Below, piece after piece: positions 1-11,429 of a stretch of 64,000 nucleotides of DNA. Position 1 is the first letter of the stretch. The number at the start of each line of letters is the position of its first letter. Source of the stretch: Craterostigma plantagineum (Eukaryota; Streptophyta; Magnoliopsida; Lamiales; Linderniaceae); contig JAPQWV010000415.1 in NCBI GenBank assembly GCA_027422505.1, positions 62,001 to 126,000 on the forward strand, given 5' to 3'. The notes under the pieces are model-generated. The model saw only the letters and a list, made by a program, of their open reading frames with translations, was not told the origin of the DNA and ran no database searches. A program made the translations under genes and the position numbers.

Positions 1-129
1 TTGATAGCCGTTGGTTGTAAAAGGATGCATCGGGCAGCCCAACAACGATCGAACCGCATTGGTGTCTTGATCGTCTCCCACACGCCTCGTTTCAATTTAA
101 ACACGTTATGATTCCGATCACGACCGCCC

Positions 130-141
130 GCTCTGATACCA
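130..141 (-). other. Primer-binding site (initiator Met tRNA type)
   Basis: On the minus strand this reads TGGTATCAGAGC, the usual plant retrotransposon PBS complementary to the 3' end of initiator tRNA-Met. It lies one base from the LTR to its right, so the element is on the minus strand and its internal domain runs leftward out of the window. Bases 1-129 are the start of that internal domain and show no recognisable coding region. Confidence 0.8.
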
Positions 142-142
142 C

Positions 143-1816
143 TGTTGGGTTACCCGGTGTCTCCCAGAGACGCCACGTCCCCCGGGAATGGTGCGGAACA
201 AAATGGGTTGCCCCATTGCCCTCGTAGCTAGGATCGGAATAGTAACACATAGACATGCAATATGGCGGGTCAAACCCGTAGAGAATTATCAGTTGATGGG
301 AGTCGCAGTTCTTCGTCCTTTTCTTCAAGACTTCGTCGACGACGATGGATGGCACTAGATCGTCACGCCGACCTCGCAGTGTGCCACGGAATTAGTTCTC
401 TGAATATGGCTAGAGAGAAATTTAATATGGTACGGAATTATATACCAAGTCAAACTAAGTATTTAAATATGGTATGAAATTCGAAATTTAATCCCAAATT
501 AATTTTGAAATTTAAATAAATAATATTCCAAATATGTTATTCCAAAGTTATTTATATTAAATATGCAAATTCCGAAAATACCCTCAAAGGCATATTTCGA
601 AATTAGCTTAAGGTGAAATCCAATTTTGTCCTCAAGCCCATTAAGCACTTAGCGAAGCTCAAGTCTTAAAGTTAGTTTCATAAGTAGTCCAACTTCGATC
701 CAATAAATGGCCCGAGGCCCATTAAGGCGTGGCCCAACGGCCCAAGGCCCGTTAAGGCCCAAAACACTTTCTCTCCTTATCAGTAAACGTTGATGATCCC
801 TTTTATGCCCGACTCTCTAGGTTCGAATCAGTCGGCAAGGGAGGAATCCAAGAGCCCGGTAGTTACCTAGCCAATCCCACAGTACCGGACCGCAACCCGA
901 TTTGAATGCGAATTTCGACCTAGTCTATATCACAAAACCTCACTATAGATATCAGTGCTACGTATGAACCCTTCAGATGTGTCCCAATCAAGTGGGAGCC
1001 ATGATCTACGTCAAACTCATTAAACTAGATTCTACGATAAAATGGAGACGAGACAAATTACCAAACTACCCTCCATGTCTCACATGAGTTAGTTCAATAC
1101 CTTGGCCAAGGATTTCGTAATTTCCCATCACCGTCCTCATAGGACACTTATCTCGATTATTTGCGAGATTGTGAATCCGTACTCGGCGGTCTAAGCACGA
1201 CAATCACAAATCATCATCAAGACCGCATCTGGCCCACTGACCCATGAAACAGAAAATCGGGTTGACGGGAACACTGACAGTTGAGACTTCGAAGTCAACT
1301 CCGTCAAAGCCCATTTCGGTCTAAGGTTCATGTAGACTACTATAGTGTTGTCGTCGGTCATTGACACTCCTTGAGTAATAAGCCATGTTCGACCCGTGAG
1401 TCAGTGTCCATTAAACGAGTCAATCCCTTGATTCGATTCATATCTCAAGTCATAACCTCAGCTTCCAAGCGAGATATCGACACATGATAGGTCATCGACA
1501 AATAAACCGTGATCGGTTATCCAGCACCCAACTGGAGCCTCAGGCTTATGGACTTTTAATGTTCGAGGTTAAGAGTCCATTGGTGCCTTCCTCTCTCGTA
1601 CCCATCGAGAACAGTGGCTCAACTCGACACATTTGGATTTGTTCATTTATTGCTTTACCGGATGCTAAGTAAAGAACTCTTATATCCAATAAACGAACAA
1701 TGCCTTTCATTTAAACACACGAAAATATCTTATTACACAAAAGGTCGAATGATAAATAATCTAATGCCCTATATAATCTAATCCTCGTATAGCATTCGAG
1801 GGCATATTCCTAACCA
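143..1816 (-). mobile_element. 5' LTR of a minus-strand LTR retrotransposon
   Basis: The LTR is bounded by TG/CA ends: on the plus strand it starts TGTTGGGTTACCC next to the PBS complement and ends ...ATTCCTAACCA at 1816, giving a minus-strand start TGGTTAGGAATATGCCC. Length is about 1.67 kb. No polypurine tract lies outside 1816, as expected for a 5' LTR; instead the sequence beyond is a broken retrotransposon ORF, which is the insertion target. The long LTR and TGTTAGGAA-like start suggest a copia (SIRE-like) element, but no pol is in view to confirm this. The outer boundary was placed by eye. Confidence 0.6.
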
Positions 1817-3638
1817 GGAAGGGTTGTGAAGAAGACGGCTCCGAGACGGGTGCTTTCCCACGATCTGGGCGGGACGTCTCGATGGCATTTCGCACGCTCT
1901 CCATTATTTTGTCCTCAAAAGAACGTAGTGCTGCAGAGAGAACGGCCTAAAGACGATCTTCGGTCACATATGGGACGGACGCCTCCGTCGATGAAGTACT
2001 AGGTTGACTGATGTCGCCTGTTGTTAACCCTGAGCAGACACCGGCTCCTCAGGTTGGCTCGTAGTCAGTTGAGGTTGTGCCTGTTCGAGACTTCCACCCA
2101 ATCTTTGAGTTGAATTTTGGAGATTCTCCTCTATGTGTGTTGTGGCAGGTTTAGAGTGAACCTGCATATCAGACACCGTTCTGGCTGGGCCGGTGGTGAT
2201 TTGCAGTTGGACTTCGGCCTCAGCGCTTGGAGTGGTGATGGTGCTGTGCATGATGTGGGGGTGACGATGGTGAAGAGGGACTCGAGTTGTATACTTAAAC
2301 GCCTTGGAGTGCTCTCATGAGTTGAATTTCCTCATCGGACTCGGTGTCTGATGAGGTAGCCGGGTGAGGGGAGCGTTCTTGTGCAACATCCTCTCTGGCT
2401 TGTTTTGTCACCTGAGGCTCGTTAGGTTGAATCATGGAAATCATAGCCTCAGTCTCCGGCGTCGTAGCCAGTGGAGGTGAGTTGTGCCCCATTTCTGCTC
2501 CGGGCTGTGTTGCCTGCTGTAGGATCTCCTCAACCGATCCTTGGAACAGCCGACTACAATGGGCACTTCTACACTTAGAGGTTGTTGGGGAGCCTCTAGT
2601 TCCAACTCTTCTGCCACTCCATCAATCAACGTGGCATCTTCATAGGAAGTTGTACGTGTTGAGTTGGCGGCTCTTGTTCTAGCTCTTCACCACCTGATCT
2701 ATCAGTTCGGCCTCGGGGCTAGGTGTTACTGTTGGTGGGGAGGGCTCACATGGAAGTCTTTTGGGGGCCATCTGATCATCTATTCGGTGAGATGATTGTC
2801 CAGGCAGAATCTCTGGTATTCGGCTCTCGAGGGTCGGCAAGCCGTAGCAGCTCGAACGGTATGGCCATGATGGCTGGTCCAAGTTCATCAGCTTGGGTTG
2901 TGGAAGAATTTTAGCCTCGGTGGTTGATAATTCCCTCCAGGAGGTAGACGAGGAATCTCTGCTCGTACATCTCCATGAATTGACTGATGATCACGGAGAA
3001 CCACCGGGCGTACGGCACATTCTTCGATCTTTTGTTCTCTCGTTGTCTGATCTGTTCAGCTAAGTCATTCCAGATCAGTTGAGTGAAATCGTAATTTCGC
3101 GACAACATAATCCCGTGGAAGATTCTGAGGATGTGGTCGTTCCCTTTGTCGAAGCCTGCGTGCTTTGGCGAATGACATTTGTTGATAATCCCGAACAAAG
3201 TCTTCCATGGGTGAGGGATGCTGTTGCTCTGAACTTGGGCAAGCTTAGGGAGCGGCGGACGGTATCCCATGTGAAGGAAATTACGCACCATCTCTGCATC
3301 CGTTGGCAGAGGGTCGTAGTTGTGGCTGAACGGTAAGTCCAAGGTGAGGCCCATGTCATCTTTGCTAAAGCTGATGTGCCTCGTCCCAATCACCGTTGTA
3401 AATCGGTATGTGCCGTCAACTACGAGGCTTTTGATCATCCCCCAAATTGTTGAAGGTAGATCATCGGTACAGAGGCCGTCACCATGAGAGCATGCCAGAA
3501 TGGATGGCATTGAAGGATTGACACCATTATCTCGTCAGGGCACCTAAAGGTGGTCGTGTCGAGCTGATAATTGGTGTCTGGTACGCTAAGGTACAGATTG
3601 TGATTATAGATATGGTCATATGCCGGAAAGTTTGCCAT
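1817..3638 (-). pseudogene. Retrotransposon additional ORF (aORF), N-terminal half, broken
   Basis: The minus-strand reading starts at an ATG (3636-3638, protein MANFPAYDH...) just after TTTTCAG, a possible splice acceptor. It runs through 3435 and changes frame near 3500 into the 2911-3510 reading (..VPMIYLQQFG / ..IWGMIKSLVVDGTYRF..PWKTLFGII..). It then becomes a Pro/Thr/Glu-rich tail with further frame breaks and is cut at 1817 by the LTR on its left. The pattern resembles the capsid-like or additional ORFs of plant non-autonomous LTR retrotransposons; the family is recognised by style only. The last residues before the cut (FEDKIMESVRNAIETS..DRGKAP) match in spacing the start of the reading at 40283-40510 (LEDTIMNHVYNALGTSSRDKGKAP). 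This piece and the one at 38751-40510 therefore look like two halves of the same kind of protein. Confidence 0.5.
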
Positions 3639-4054
3639 CTGAAAATTTAGAAAAACAAATCATTAGTCCAAGAATTAATTTGAGTCGAAATTTAAATTTA
3701 TCAAATCATAGTAAGTAATCACATCATTGCATGTTTGACAAAATTTCGTTCGAAATCATGAATTGGCACATAGGTTATAAGAAAATGAACTTTTGAAGAG
3801 ATAAAATTATTTTCGACATATGCATATAAGTGTTCAATTTGGTTTGGTCGAAAATTTTCTAAGTGTTGAAAATACTACTATTCACTCCGTGCTTTTTATC
3901 GCGCGAGAATTGAGATTCTCAAATTGATTTCCTAAGTGCAAATTTTCAATTTCAAGTCCCCGTTGTATTTCGAAAATTTTATTCGTTGAAGATTGCTACA
4001 GTGAAAAAGACTTAGAGAAATTTTCTAAGTGTTTGAACTTTGAAACGTGGCACT
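3639..4054. other. Non-coding leader of the older retrotransposon
   Basis: AT-rich sequence upstream (minus-strand sense) of the aORF. No gene is seen. It is the left flank of the Tekay-like insertion and resumes at 14150 after the target-site duplication. Confidence 0.4.
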
Positions 4055-4059
4055 GTAGC
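4055..4059. repeat. Target-site duplication GTAGC (left)
   Basis: GTAGC immediately precedes the 5' LTR and is repeated exactly at 14145-14149 after the 3' LTR, proving the element boundaries. Confidence 0.95.
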
Positions 4060-4849
4060 TGTAGGACCCCGGTCCCCGGAAATTAGGTCGCCCAATAAAC
4101 TACGTAACTTTATGCTTATTGTGTATAGGTGAATGTTTATGTGAATTCGTAAAGTCCATGTTCGTGATCTTGTAAGTATTACGTGCAATTACGTGCTAAG
4201 GATTTCGTGTTTAATATGGTCCTAATTTATGAAATATGATTTCCGAAAATGATAAGAGAAATGGCTAATGATAGATGGGCTTGGAATCAAATTTATTGTG
4301 GGCTAGGATATTACTTGGACCATGAACCTATTATGATAGGAATTACCAAGTGGGCTAAAAGTGGAAATAGGCTCAAATTTGCAAGAAGCCCAATTAGGAA
4401 ACAAAGCCCCCATTTCAAGGAAAACCCATACCTTATCTAATAGAAATAATACTCAGTCAAACAAACTCAAAAAAAATTCGACAACACTCCCAAAAGAAAA
4501 CCCACGAAGTGAAAACGAAAGGAAAGAAAGGAGAAGGAGAAGAAGTCGAGCCAAGCTTGGACCAAGAAGCTCGAGAATTCGAAGCTAGTAAGCTAAAACC
4601 CCTCCCTAAGCTCTTAATTTTTTTATCTTAGAAGTAGTTGAGGATATTAAATGGCGTTAAATGCTAGCAATTGGAGAAAAGCCACGAGAAACCCTAAATA
4701 ACGAATGTAGGCTCGAACTAGGGTTTAGGTAGGTGCAAAGATGGGTTAAGTAGCTTAGCATATGATTTAGAACTTATAACCCTAAGAAAAAAACGAGCTA
4801 TGAAGCGAGTTAGGAGATGATGAACGACGGAAAATCGAAGGAGATGATG

Positions 4850-5440
4850 AAATGTCGATATGTTAGTAAATGTCGAAACATATGATAAATGTCGAATGCA
4901 CAAAGTGTCGATAGCTAATGGAAATGTCGAGGTTCATGACTTAGGTACATGTCGACATTTTCAACAAATAAATGTCGAGATGTTAAGGGAGTAAAAAACG
5001 TCGAATGAAACTGAACCTAAAAATGTCGAGACCTAACTTCCAATACAACCCGAGATTTATCAAATGTCGAAAGGTGATAACGAAACCCCCATGCACCTCG
5101 ACATTTAGTTTCTTCATATCGACATCTTATGAATGTCGAGATATCCCAAGATAAAATGTCGACATCTCCTATTCCAAAAGAGCGAACAAAGATGTCGAGG
5201 CATCCTAGGATAAAAATGTCGAAATGTTAGAGAAGATGTCGAACGAAATATACACAAAATGCCGAGATTTATCTATGATAAATGGCGAGATGTTAAGCAT
5301 AATGTCGAGCCATGTTGAGTCACGTCGATATTTTCTTCAAAATGTCGAAATGAAATGTCTAGGTAAATTAGCTAAAATGTCGAGCTAAACATCAACAATA
5401 ATGTCGAGATCTAATAAAATGTCGAAATCCTATTTTATAA
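4850..5440 (+). repeat. TGTCGA-rich interspersed motif block in the LTR
   Basis: About twenty copies of (A)ATGTCGA(G/A) are scattered at irregular 15-40-bp spacing, with a few in inverse orientation (TCGACAT). The block recurs at about 12220-12810 in the 3' LTR. Similar CTCGACAT/CTCGAAAT motifs crowd the LTRs at 29054-32034 and 41640-44634 in the opposite orientation. Confidence 0.8.
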
Positions 5441-6097
5441 AATTATACCGAGATCTTCACATACAATATTAGGCAAAATATTTCAACACTTTTCAAGAAC
5501 ATAGATAACCAATATTTCAGATAACGTACTGATATAATAATTTTATGATTAAGGTAAAAAATTAGGAATTTTGCCGAATTTCCTAGTCACGAATTTTATA
5601 CTAACCTTACTTAGGAAATTTATGGGACAAGAGACTTAATCTAGACTTGAAATTAACGACTTATACTTTAGCGAATTTAATGAGGTAAGATGATTTAATT
5701 TGACTAAGGGATCTTATAAAGGCGCAATACTCATACGTCATTATTTATGCTTAAAGGTCGTACGTTAGGAGCAAACGGGGAAAATACTAATTTCGCTCGG
5801 ACGACAAGTAAGTAGAAATTCAACTACGACACGTAACTTGCCTGCGTCCAATTATGTGAATTTCGTGCTCGTGTATCTTCTATGAAATGCGTACGTATGA
5901 TATGATTTAATTCTATGCATGATAGCATGATCTGCATATGTATATGAGCATAACATGAGCACTTGCACGCATGAGTAGTATGTAAGGAGCGAGGTATGAG
6001 CGTGCATAAGATCGCCTGTGTGCGATGTAAATTCGCCGATATTGGCGTTTGTGTCGACTCGAACGAAGAGTCACGGCTTCCCTTATGCAGCCTTTAA

Positions 6098-6235
6098 GGC
6101 CTGAATAAGAGGCTGGGGACATACCCCGTACGATAAGGCCTGAATAAGAGGCTGGGAAAGAACCCCGTACGATAAGACTGAATAAGAGGCTGGGAAAGAA
6201 CCCCGTACGATAAGACGGAATAAGAGGCTGGGGAA
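6098..6235 (+). repeat. 38-39-bp tandem repeat, about 3.5 units, in the LTR
   Basis: The core TGAATAAGAGGCTGGG followed by CCCCGTACGATAA recurs at steps of 39, 38 and 38 bases. The same array is at about 13467-13604 in the 3' LTR. Position in the downstream part of the LTR suggests a spot near the transcription start or R region, which is inference. Confidence 0.85.
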
Positions 6236-6777
6236 ATGAAAGCCGAGGGCCCGTAAGAAATAAGAGTATAAGAAAAAAGAGTAAGAGCGAAAGAAAAGAG
6301 TACGAGTATGAGAAAAAGAGTACGATCGTTAGGAAACGACGACGTGGATTGTCGTTCGTTAGGACACGTGCATTCATGCATAATTTCTGCTTACTGAGCC
6401 TCGGGGGCTCATTATTTATGTTACGTGTTGTAGGTACTGACGATCACGGTACGTGATCTGAATTCTATGCGAGGCCGATCTTTTGACGCAGTCCGACCGC
6501 TTTTGAGGTGGGAGTGTGTGTATGGATGACGACCTGTGAAGGCCGGGCGCATAGGGAGCTTTTGGCTGCACACACACACGTACACTTGTATTTTGTAGAC
6601 AAGGGCATGATGATGTCGAACGATGTAAAACATTCTTTTGACATGTATATAAGATTTTCGCATGTATTTTAAAAATGAAAAATTTTATTCGCATTTTTAC
6701 GTATCCTCACAATACCAAAGCATTAACATCTAGAATTAGAACGGAATACGAGGGCGGGACGACGGGTCCTGACAGAG

Positions 6778-6789
6778 TGGTATCAGAGC
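6778..6789 (+). other. Primer-binding site of the Tekay-like element
   Basis: TGGTATCAGAGC, complementary to the 3' end of plant initiator tRNA-Met, three bases (GAG) after the 5' LTR end. It primes minus-strand DNA synthesis. Confidence 0.92.
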
Positions 6790-6930
6790 TTCGGTCACAG
6801 GTCCTGCAGACTGTCCATACACACACACTCAAAAGCGCGGAAGCGGCCTTGCTTGTAAGTACGATGTTATGTGAATATATTGTATGGTTTGATTTATTGG
6901 CCTTAGGAATTATCAGGATAGGTTGAGAAA

Positions 6931-9900
6931 ATGGTAAGACTTAGAGGAGAAGGAAGCAGGGAATCTGATCAGGGTAGGGACACTAATAACCCCCCTGACA
7001 GTCGGGATGCTACCATCCTGCAGCTGACTGAACTGGTCCGACAACAATCGGCCCAGATTCAGCAACTGATCCAGCAAAATGCTGGTGGGCAACCAGCCAA
7101 CTTACCTCCCCCACCGGAACGAATTGAGATGATCGGGGAGAGGTTCAGAAAGCTCAATCCTCCACTGTTCGAGGATGCTGCAGACCCTACCTCCGCTGAA
7201 GACTGGCTAAGGACGCTGGAGAACATGTTCCAGCATAGCCGCACACCCGAAGCGGAAAAGGTCATGTGCGCTGCCTACCTGCTAAGGGGAAGCGCCGGAC
7301 ACTGGTGGGACACCGTCTCAGCCATCGAAAATCCACTAACGATGAGTTGGGATCGGTTTAAGGAGATTTTCCGAGGAAAGTACTACACCGCCCCGGTCAG
7401 AGCCCAAAGGATGAACGAATTCATCAACCTCCGCCAAGGATCCATGACAGTGGCGGAGTACATCAGGAAGTTCGAGCAGCTTTCAAGGTTCGCTGCTCAT
7501 ATGGTCAGCACAGACGCGCTCAAGGTCGAGCGGTTCATAGAAGGACTGAAACCCGAGTTATATCGGGATGTAAGTATGGCGGGTGTGCAAGGGGCCACGT
7601 ATGCACAAGTGGCTGAGAGAGCGCTCGTGGCGGAGCAGGCTGAGTCTAGAATAGCTCGCGCCCAAGAAGCTAAGCGTAAATTCGCACAAGGGCCGCAGGG
7701 GAGCGGAAGTAATCCGAAACGGCAATTCGTGGCCCAGGAAGGGAAACAGGGGCCTCAATATCGACCTGGACCACCCCCACAGTTCAAGCCCAACCAGGGT
7801 AGGCCCCAGCTGGATCTACCCGTATGCCCGAAATGCGCACGGAGACACCCGGGAGTCTGCAACTCCCAGAACGCCGTTTGCTACAAGTGTGGCAAGACGG
7901 GCCATTATTCGAGGGCATGTCCGGAAGATGGATCCGGAAGCCAAGCTAGGAACCCGATAGAACCTCCAAGGGTACCGGCCAGAGTCTATACCATAACCTC
8001 CGAAGAAGCAGAAAATAACCCGGCCGTGGTGACAGGTACCCTCCTCGTTTACCAGACCCCCACATGCATACTAGTCGACTCAGGAGCGACCCATTCATTC
8101 GCGTCTACCAAGTATGTCGCGAGGGTAGGAGTCACGCCTCACCGAGCTGAGTGCGAATTTAGGGTAACAGTTCCGAACGGGAATTCCACCCAAACCAATC
8201 AGGTCTTACGGGATTGTCCAATAGTAATCGGGGACAAGGAACTGCCCACAGACCTCATAATAATTCCCATGAATGATTATGAGGTAATCCTTGGAATGGA
8301 TTGGCTATCAAAGTACGGAGCTGTCATAGACTGCCACCGCAAGATGGTCACACTCAACGTAGACGGAGATGAACCCCTTAAGTTCGTAGGAACTAGGAAA
8401 GGGACCATGATCTCTAGAATATCAACGTTGAAAGCTCAGCGACTGATCAAATCGGGGTGTGAAGCCTATCTGGTATTCGCTATCAAGTCGGAAGAGAACG
8501 CCTCCCCGAAACTCGAGGAAGTACCAATAGCTAAGGACTTCCCCGACGTATTTCCCGAAGAGTTACCGGGACTACCGCCCGAACGGGAAATAGAGTTCGT
8601 TATAGATCTGGTACCTGGAGCGGCACCAGTATCTAAGACGCCCTATCGGCTAGCACCGACGGAGATGAAGGAATTAAAGGATCAACTCGACGAACTCATG
8701 CAGAAGGAGTTCATACAGCCGAGTTTCTCTCCTTGGGGAGCGCCGGTGCTATTCGTGAAAAAGAAAGACGGATCCATGAGATTATGCATAGACTACAGGG
8801 AGTTGAACAAGTTGACGATCAAGAACAAGTACCCACTCCCTAGGATAGACGATCTATTCGATCAACTGCAAGGTGCAACGGTCTTCTCCAAGATCGACTT
8901 AAGATCGGGCTATCACCAACTAAGGATCCGGAAAGAAGACGTCCCGAAGACGGCCTTTAGTACCCGTTATGGCCACTACGAATTTTTGGTGATGCCATTC
9001 GGGCTAACTAATGCGCCCGCAGCTTTCATGGATTTAATGAACCGGGTGTTCAAGCCATACTTAGATAGGTTTGTCATCGTCTTCATAGATGACATCCTAG
9101 TCTACTCGAGAACGAAGGAGGAGCACGAAGAACACCTGAGAGAAGTTCTAGGAATACTACGGGAGAAGCAACTATACGCCAAGTTCAAGAAGTGCGAATT
9201 TTGGCTCGACCAAGTCGCCTTCTTAGGGCACATAGTATCAGGAGAGGGAATCTCTGTGGACCCGAAGAAGATAGAAGCTATTAGCAATTGGCCCAGGCCG
9301 ACGAACGTAACGGAAATACGAAGCTTCCTCGGTCTGGCAGGATACTATAGGAAGTTCATAAAGGACTTCTCGAAGATAGCATCGACACTGACGAGGCTGA
9401 CCAAGAAGAATACGCCTTTTCAGTGGACCGTAGAATGTGAACGGAGCTTCCAAGAGCTGAAGGAAAGGCTTACGACGGCCCCAGTTCTCACGATCCCATC
9501 GGGAACAGGAGGGTTTACCGTTTATAGCGATGCGTCGAAGAACGGGTTAGGGTGTGTGCTAATGCAGAACGGGAATGTAGTAGCATACGCCTCTCGTCAA
9601 CTAAAGGAGTACGAGAAGAATTACCCGACGCACGACTTAGAACTGGCGGCAGTGGTCTTTGCTCTCAAGATTTGGAGGCATTACCTCTATGGAGAGCGGT
9701 GTGAGATATACACCGACCACAAGAGCCTCAAATACTTCTTTACACAAAAGGAGTTAAATATGAGGCAGAGGAGGTGGTTAGAGTTAGTTAAGGATTATGA
9801 CTGCGTAATCAACTACCACCCAGGCAAGGCGAACATAGTAGCCGATGCCTTAAGTCGAAAAGCAGTCAGCGCAGAACTACAGCTGCTGGAAGTAGAAGTC

Positions 9901-11394
9901 GTAAGGTTAGGCGAAGTTGAGGCGCAACTAGCAGCCTTAACTTTGCAACCAACACTGCTGGAGCAGATCAAGACAGCACAAGGAGCAGACGAGTTATATG
10001 TAAAGATTAAGGAGGCACAACCGGAGCAAACCACTGGAAACCTTATGATACGGGAAGACGAACGATTATACTTCAAGAACCGGGTGTACGTGCCAGACGA
10101 TGCCGAACTACGACGGCTAATAATGACGGAAGCACACGCTACAGCATACTCGGTACATCCAGGAGCAACGAAGATGTACAGAGACTTAAAGGAAAACTAC
10201 TGGTGGCCAGGCATGAAAAAGGACATCGCGACCTTCGTGAGTCAATGCCTGACGTGCCAGCAGATTAAAGCCGAGCATCAACGGCCGGCAGGAACCCTGC
10301 AACCGTTACCCATTCCGGAATGGAAATGGGATAACATTACCATGGACTTCGTAGTAGGACTGCCTAGAAATGCGAAAGGGCACGACGCAATTTGGGTAAT
10401 CGTCGACCGACTAACCAAGTCTGCCCATTTCCTACCAATAAGTACGACGTACTCCATGGAACGATACGCGGAGCTCTATATCCAAGAAATAGTGCGACTG
10501 CACGGCGTTCCATCGTCGATAGTCTCGGATCGCGACTCCAGATTCCTATCGAAATTCTGGACTAGCTTACAAAAGGCAATGGGAACCAGGCTATCTTTTA
10601 GTACCGCCTACCATCCACAGACGGATGGTCAATCCGAGCGAACCATTCAGACGCTGGAGGATATGCTCCGAGCGTGCGTACTCGATTTCAAAGGAAATTG
10701 GAGTAAGTACCTCCCGCTGATCGAGTTCTCCTATAATAATAGCTACCACGTCACCATCGGGATGGCACCGTACGAGGCATTATACGGGCGTAGGTGCAGA
10801 TCCCCAGTACATTGGGACGAGGTTGGCGAACGGGCACTGCTAGGCCCCGATATCGTACGAGAAATGACGGAAGCTATTACCGCCATACGAGAAAGAATGC
10901 GGACGGCGCAGAGCCGACAGAAGAGCTACGCGGATCGAAGACGTCGACCATTAGAGTTTGACGAAGGCGATATGGTGTTCGTGAAAGTATCGCCGATGAA
11001 GGGTGTAAAGAGATTCGGGAAGAAAGGGAAGTTAAGTCCTAGGTACATAGGACCCTTTAGGATACTGAAAAGAGTAGGCGAGGTAGCATACCAATTGGAG
11101 CTGCCTGCGTCATTAGCGCAAGTGCATGACGTGTTCCATGTCTCGGCGCTACGGAAATACCTAGCGGACCCGAACCACGTGTTAGGAAGCGAGTCCCTAC
11201 ATCAGCAATTGAAGCCGGATCTGAGTTACGAGGAGACTCCGGTGGAGATATTGATGTACGAGACTAAGAAGCTTAGGAGTAAGGATATTCCTTTAGTGAA
11301 AGTACTGTGGCGAAATCAGTCCACGGAAGAAGCCACATGGGAACGGGAGGACGAAATGAGAATTTGTTATCCCGAGTTGTTTCACACGGGCTGA
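6931..11394 (+). CDS. gag-pol: Gag-Pol polyprotein of Ty3/gypsy Tekay-like element
   Basis: A single 1,487-residue frame encodes the capsid and all replication enzymes. Gag covers about residues 60-300, with a CCHC zinc knuckle at 317-330 ([14 protein letters not shown]). The aspartic protease has its catalytic Asp at 383 in VDSGATHSF. Reverse transcriptase follows from about 530, with FIDD at 718-721. RNase H has Asp867 (YSDAS) and Asp929 (YTDH). Integrase has an H1069/H1076/C1106/C1109 zinc site and the D1139-D1200-E1236 triad, with the exact 35-residue spacing of D,D35E. The C terminus (about 1430-1484) is chromodomain-like and may steer integration into heterochromatin. No stop or frameshift separates gag and pol. 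The start is the first ATG of the frame after the PBS, 141 bases downstream of it. All catalytic residues checked are present, so the protein looks functional. Confidence 0.95.
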   Translation: MVRLRGEGSRESDQGRDTNNPPDSRDATILQLTELVRQQSAQIQQLIQQNAGGQPANLPPPPERIEMIGERFRKLNPPLFEDAADPTSAEDWLRTLENMFQHSRTPEAEKVMCAAYLLRGSAGHWWDTVSAIENPLTMSWDRFKEIFRGKYYTAPVRAQRMNEFINLRQGSMTVAEYIRKFEQLSRFAAHMVSTDALKVERFIEGLKPELYRDVSMAGVQGATYAQVAERALVAEQAESRIARAQEAKRKFAQGPQGSGSNPKRQFVAQEGKQGPQYRPGPPPQFKPNQGRPQLDLPVCPKCARRHPGVCNSQNAVCYKCGKTGHYSRACPEDGSGSQARNPIEPPRVPARVYTITSEEAENNPAVVTGTLLVYQTPTCILVDSGATHSFASTKYVARVGVTPHRAECEFRVTVPNGNSTQTNQVLRDCPIVIGDKELPTDLIIIPMNDYEVILGMDWLSKYGAVIDCHRKMVTLNVDGDEPLKFVGTRKGTMISRISTLKAQRLIKSGCEAYLVFAIKSEENASPKLEEVPIAKDFPDVFPEELPGLPPEREIEFVIDLVPGAAPVSKTPYRLAPTEMKELKDQLDELMQKEFIQPSFSPWGAPVLFVKKKDGSMRLCIDYRELNKLTIKNKYPLPRIDDLFDQLQGATVFSKIDLRSGYHQLRIRKEDVPKTAFSTRYGHYEFLVMPFGLTNAPAAFMDLMNRVFKPYLDRFVIVFIDDILVYSRTKEEHEEHLREVLGILREKQLYAKFKKCEFWLDQVAFLGHIVSGEGISVDPKKIEAISNWPRPTNVTEIRSFLGLAGYYRKFIKDFSKIASTLTRLTKKNTPFQWTVECERSFQELKERLTTAPVLTIPSGTGGFTVYSDASKNGLGCVLMQNGNVVAYASRQLKEYEKNYPTHDLELAAVVFALKIWRHYLYGERCEIYTDHKSLKYFFTQKELNMRQRRWLELVKDYDCVINYHPGKANIVADALSRKAVSAELQLLEVEVVRLGEVEAQLAALTLQPTLLEQIKTAQGADELYVKIKEAQPEQTTGNLMIREDERLYFKNRVYVPDDAELRRLIMTEAHATAYSVHPGATKMYRDLKENYWWPGMKKDIATFVSQCLTCQQIKAEHQRPAGTLQPLPIPEWKWDNITMDFVVGLPRNAKGHDAIWVIVDRLTKSAHFLPISTTYSMERYAELYIQEIVRLHGVPSSIVSDRDSRFLSKFWTSLQKAMGTRLSFSTAYHPQTDGQSERTIQTLEDMLRACVLDFKGNWSKYLPLIEFSYNNSYHVTIGMAPYEALYGRRCRSPVHWDEVGERALLGPDIVREMTEAITAIRERMRTAQSRQKSYADRRRRPLEFDEGDMVFVKVSPMKGVKRFGKKGKLSPRYIGPFRILKRVGEVAYQLELPASLAQVHDVFHVSALRKYLADPNHVLGSESLHQQLKPDLSYEETPVEILMYETKKLRSKDIPLVKVLWRNQSTEEATWEREDEMRICYPELFHTG

Positions 11395-11416
11395 TTTCGG
11401 GGGCGAAATCCTCCTT

Positions 11417-11429
11417 AAGGGGGGGAGGA
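11417..11429 (+). other. Polypurine tract
   Basis: AAGGGGGGGAGGA directly abuts the 3' LTR start (TGTAGG at 11430) and would prime plus-strand synthesis. It lies 22 bases after the gag-pol stop. Confidence 0.93.

Larger units (their letters stand above)
4060..6774 (+). repeat. 5' LTR of Tekay-like element
   Basis: A 2,715-bp LTR with TG...CA ends. It carries a block rich in TGTCGA motifs (about 4850-5440) and four tandem 38-39-bp units (6098-6235). It should hold the Pol II promoter of the element; I did not assign a TATA box. Short ORFs inside it are not supported as genes. Confidence 0.95.

Noticed and set aside
5913..6694. Minus-strand ORFs of 80-154 codons within the Tekay LTR (and the same at 13282-14080)
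   Set aside because: They come from the LTR tandem repeat, occur identically in both LTRs and have no recognisable domain.
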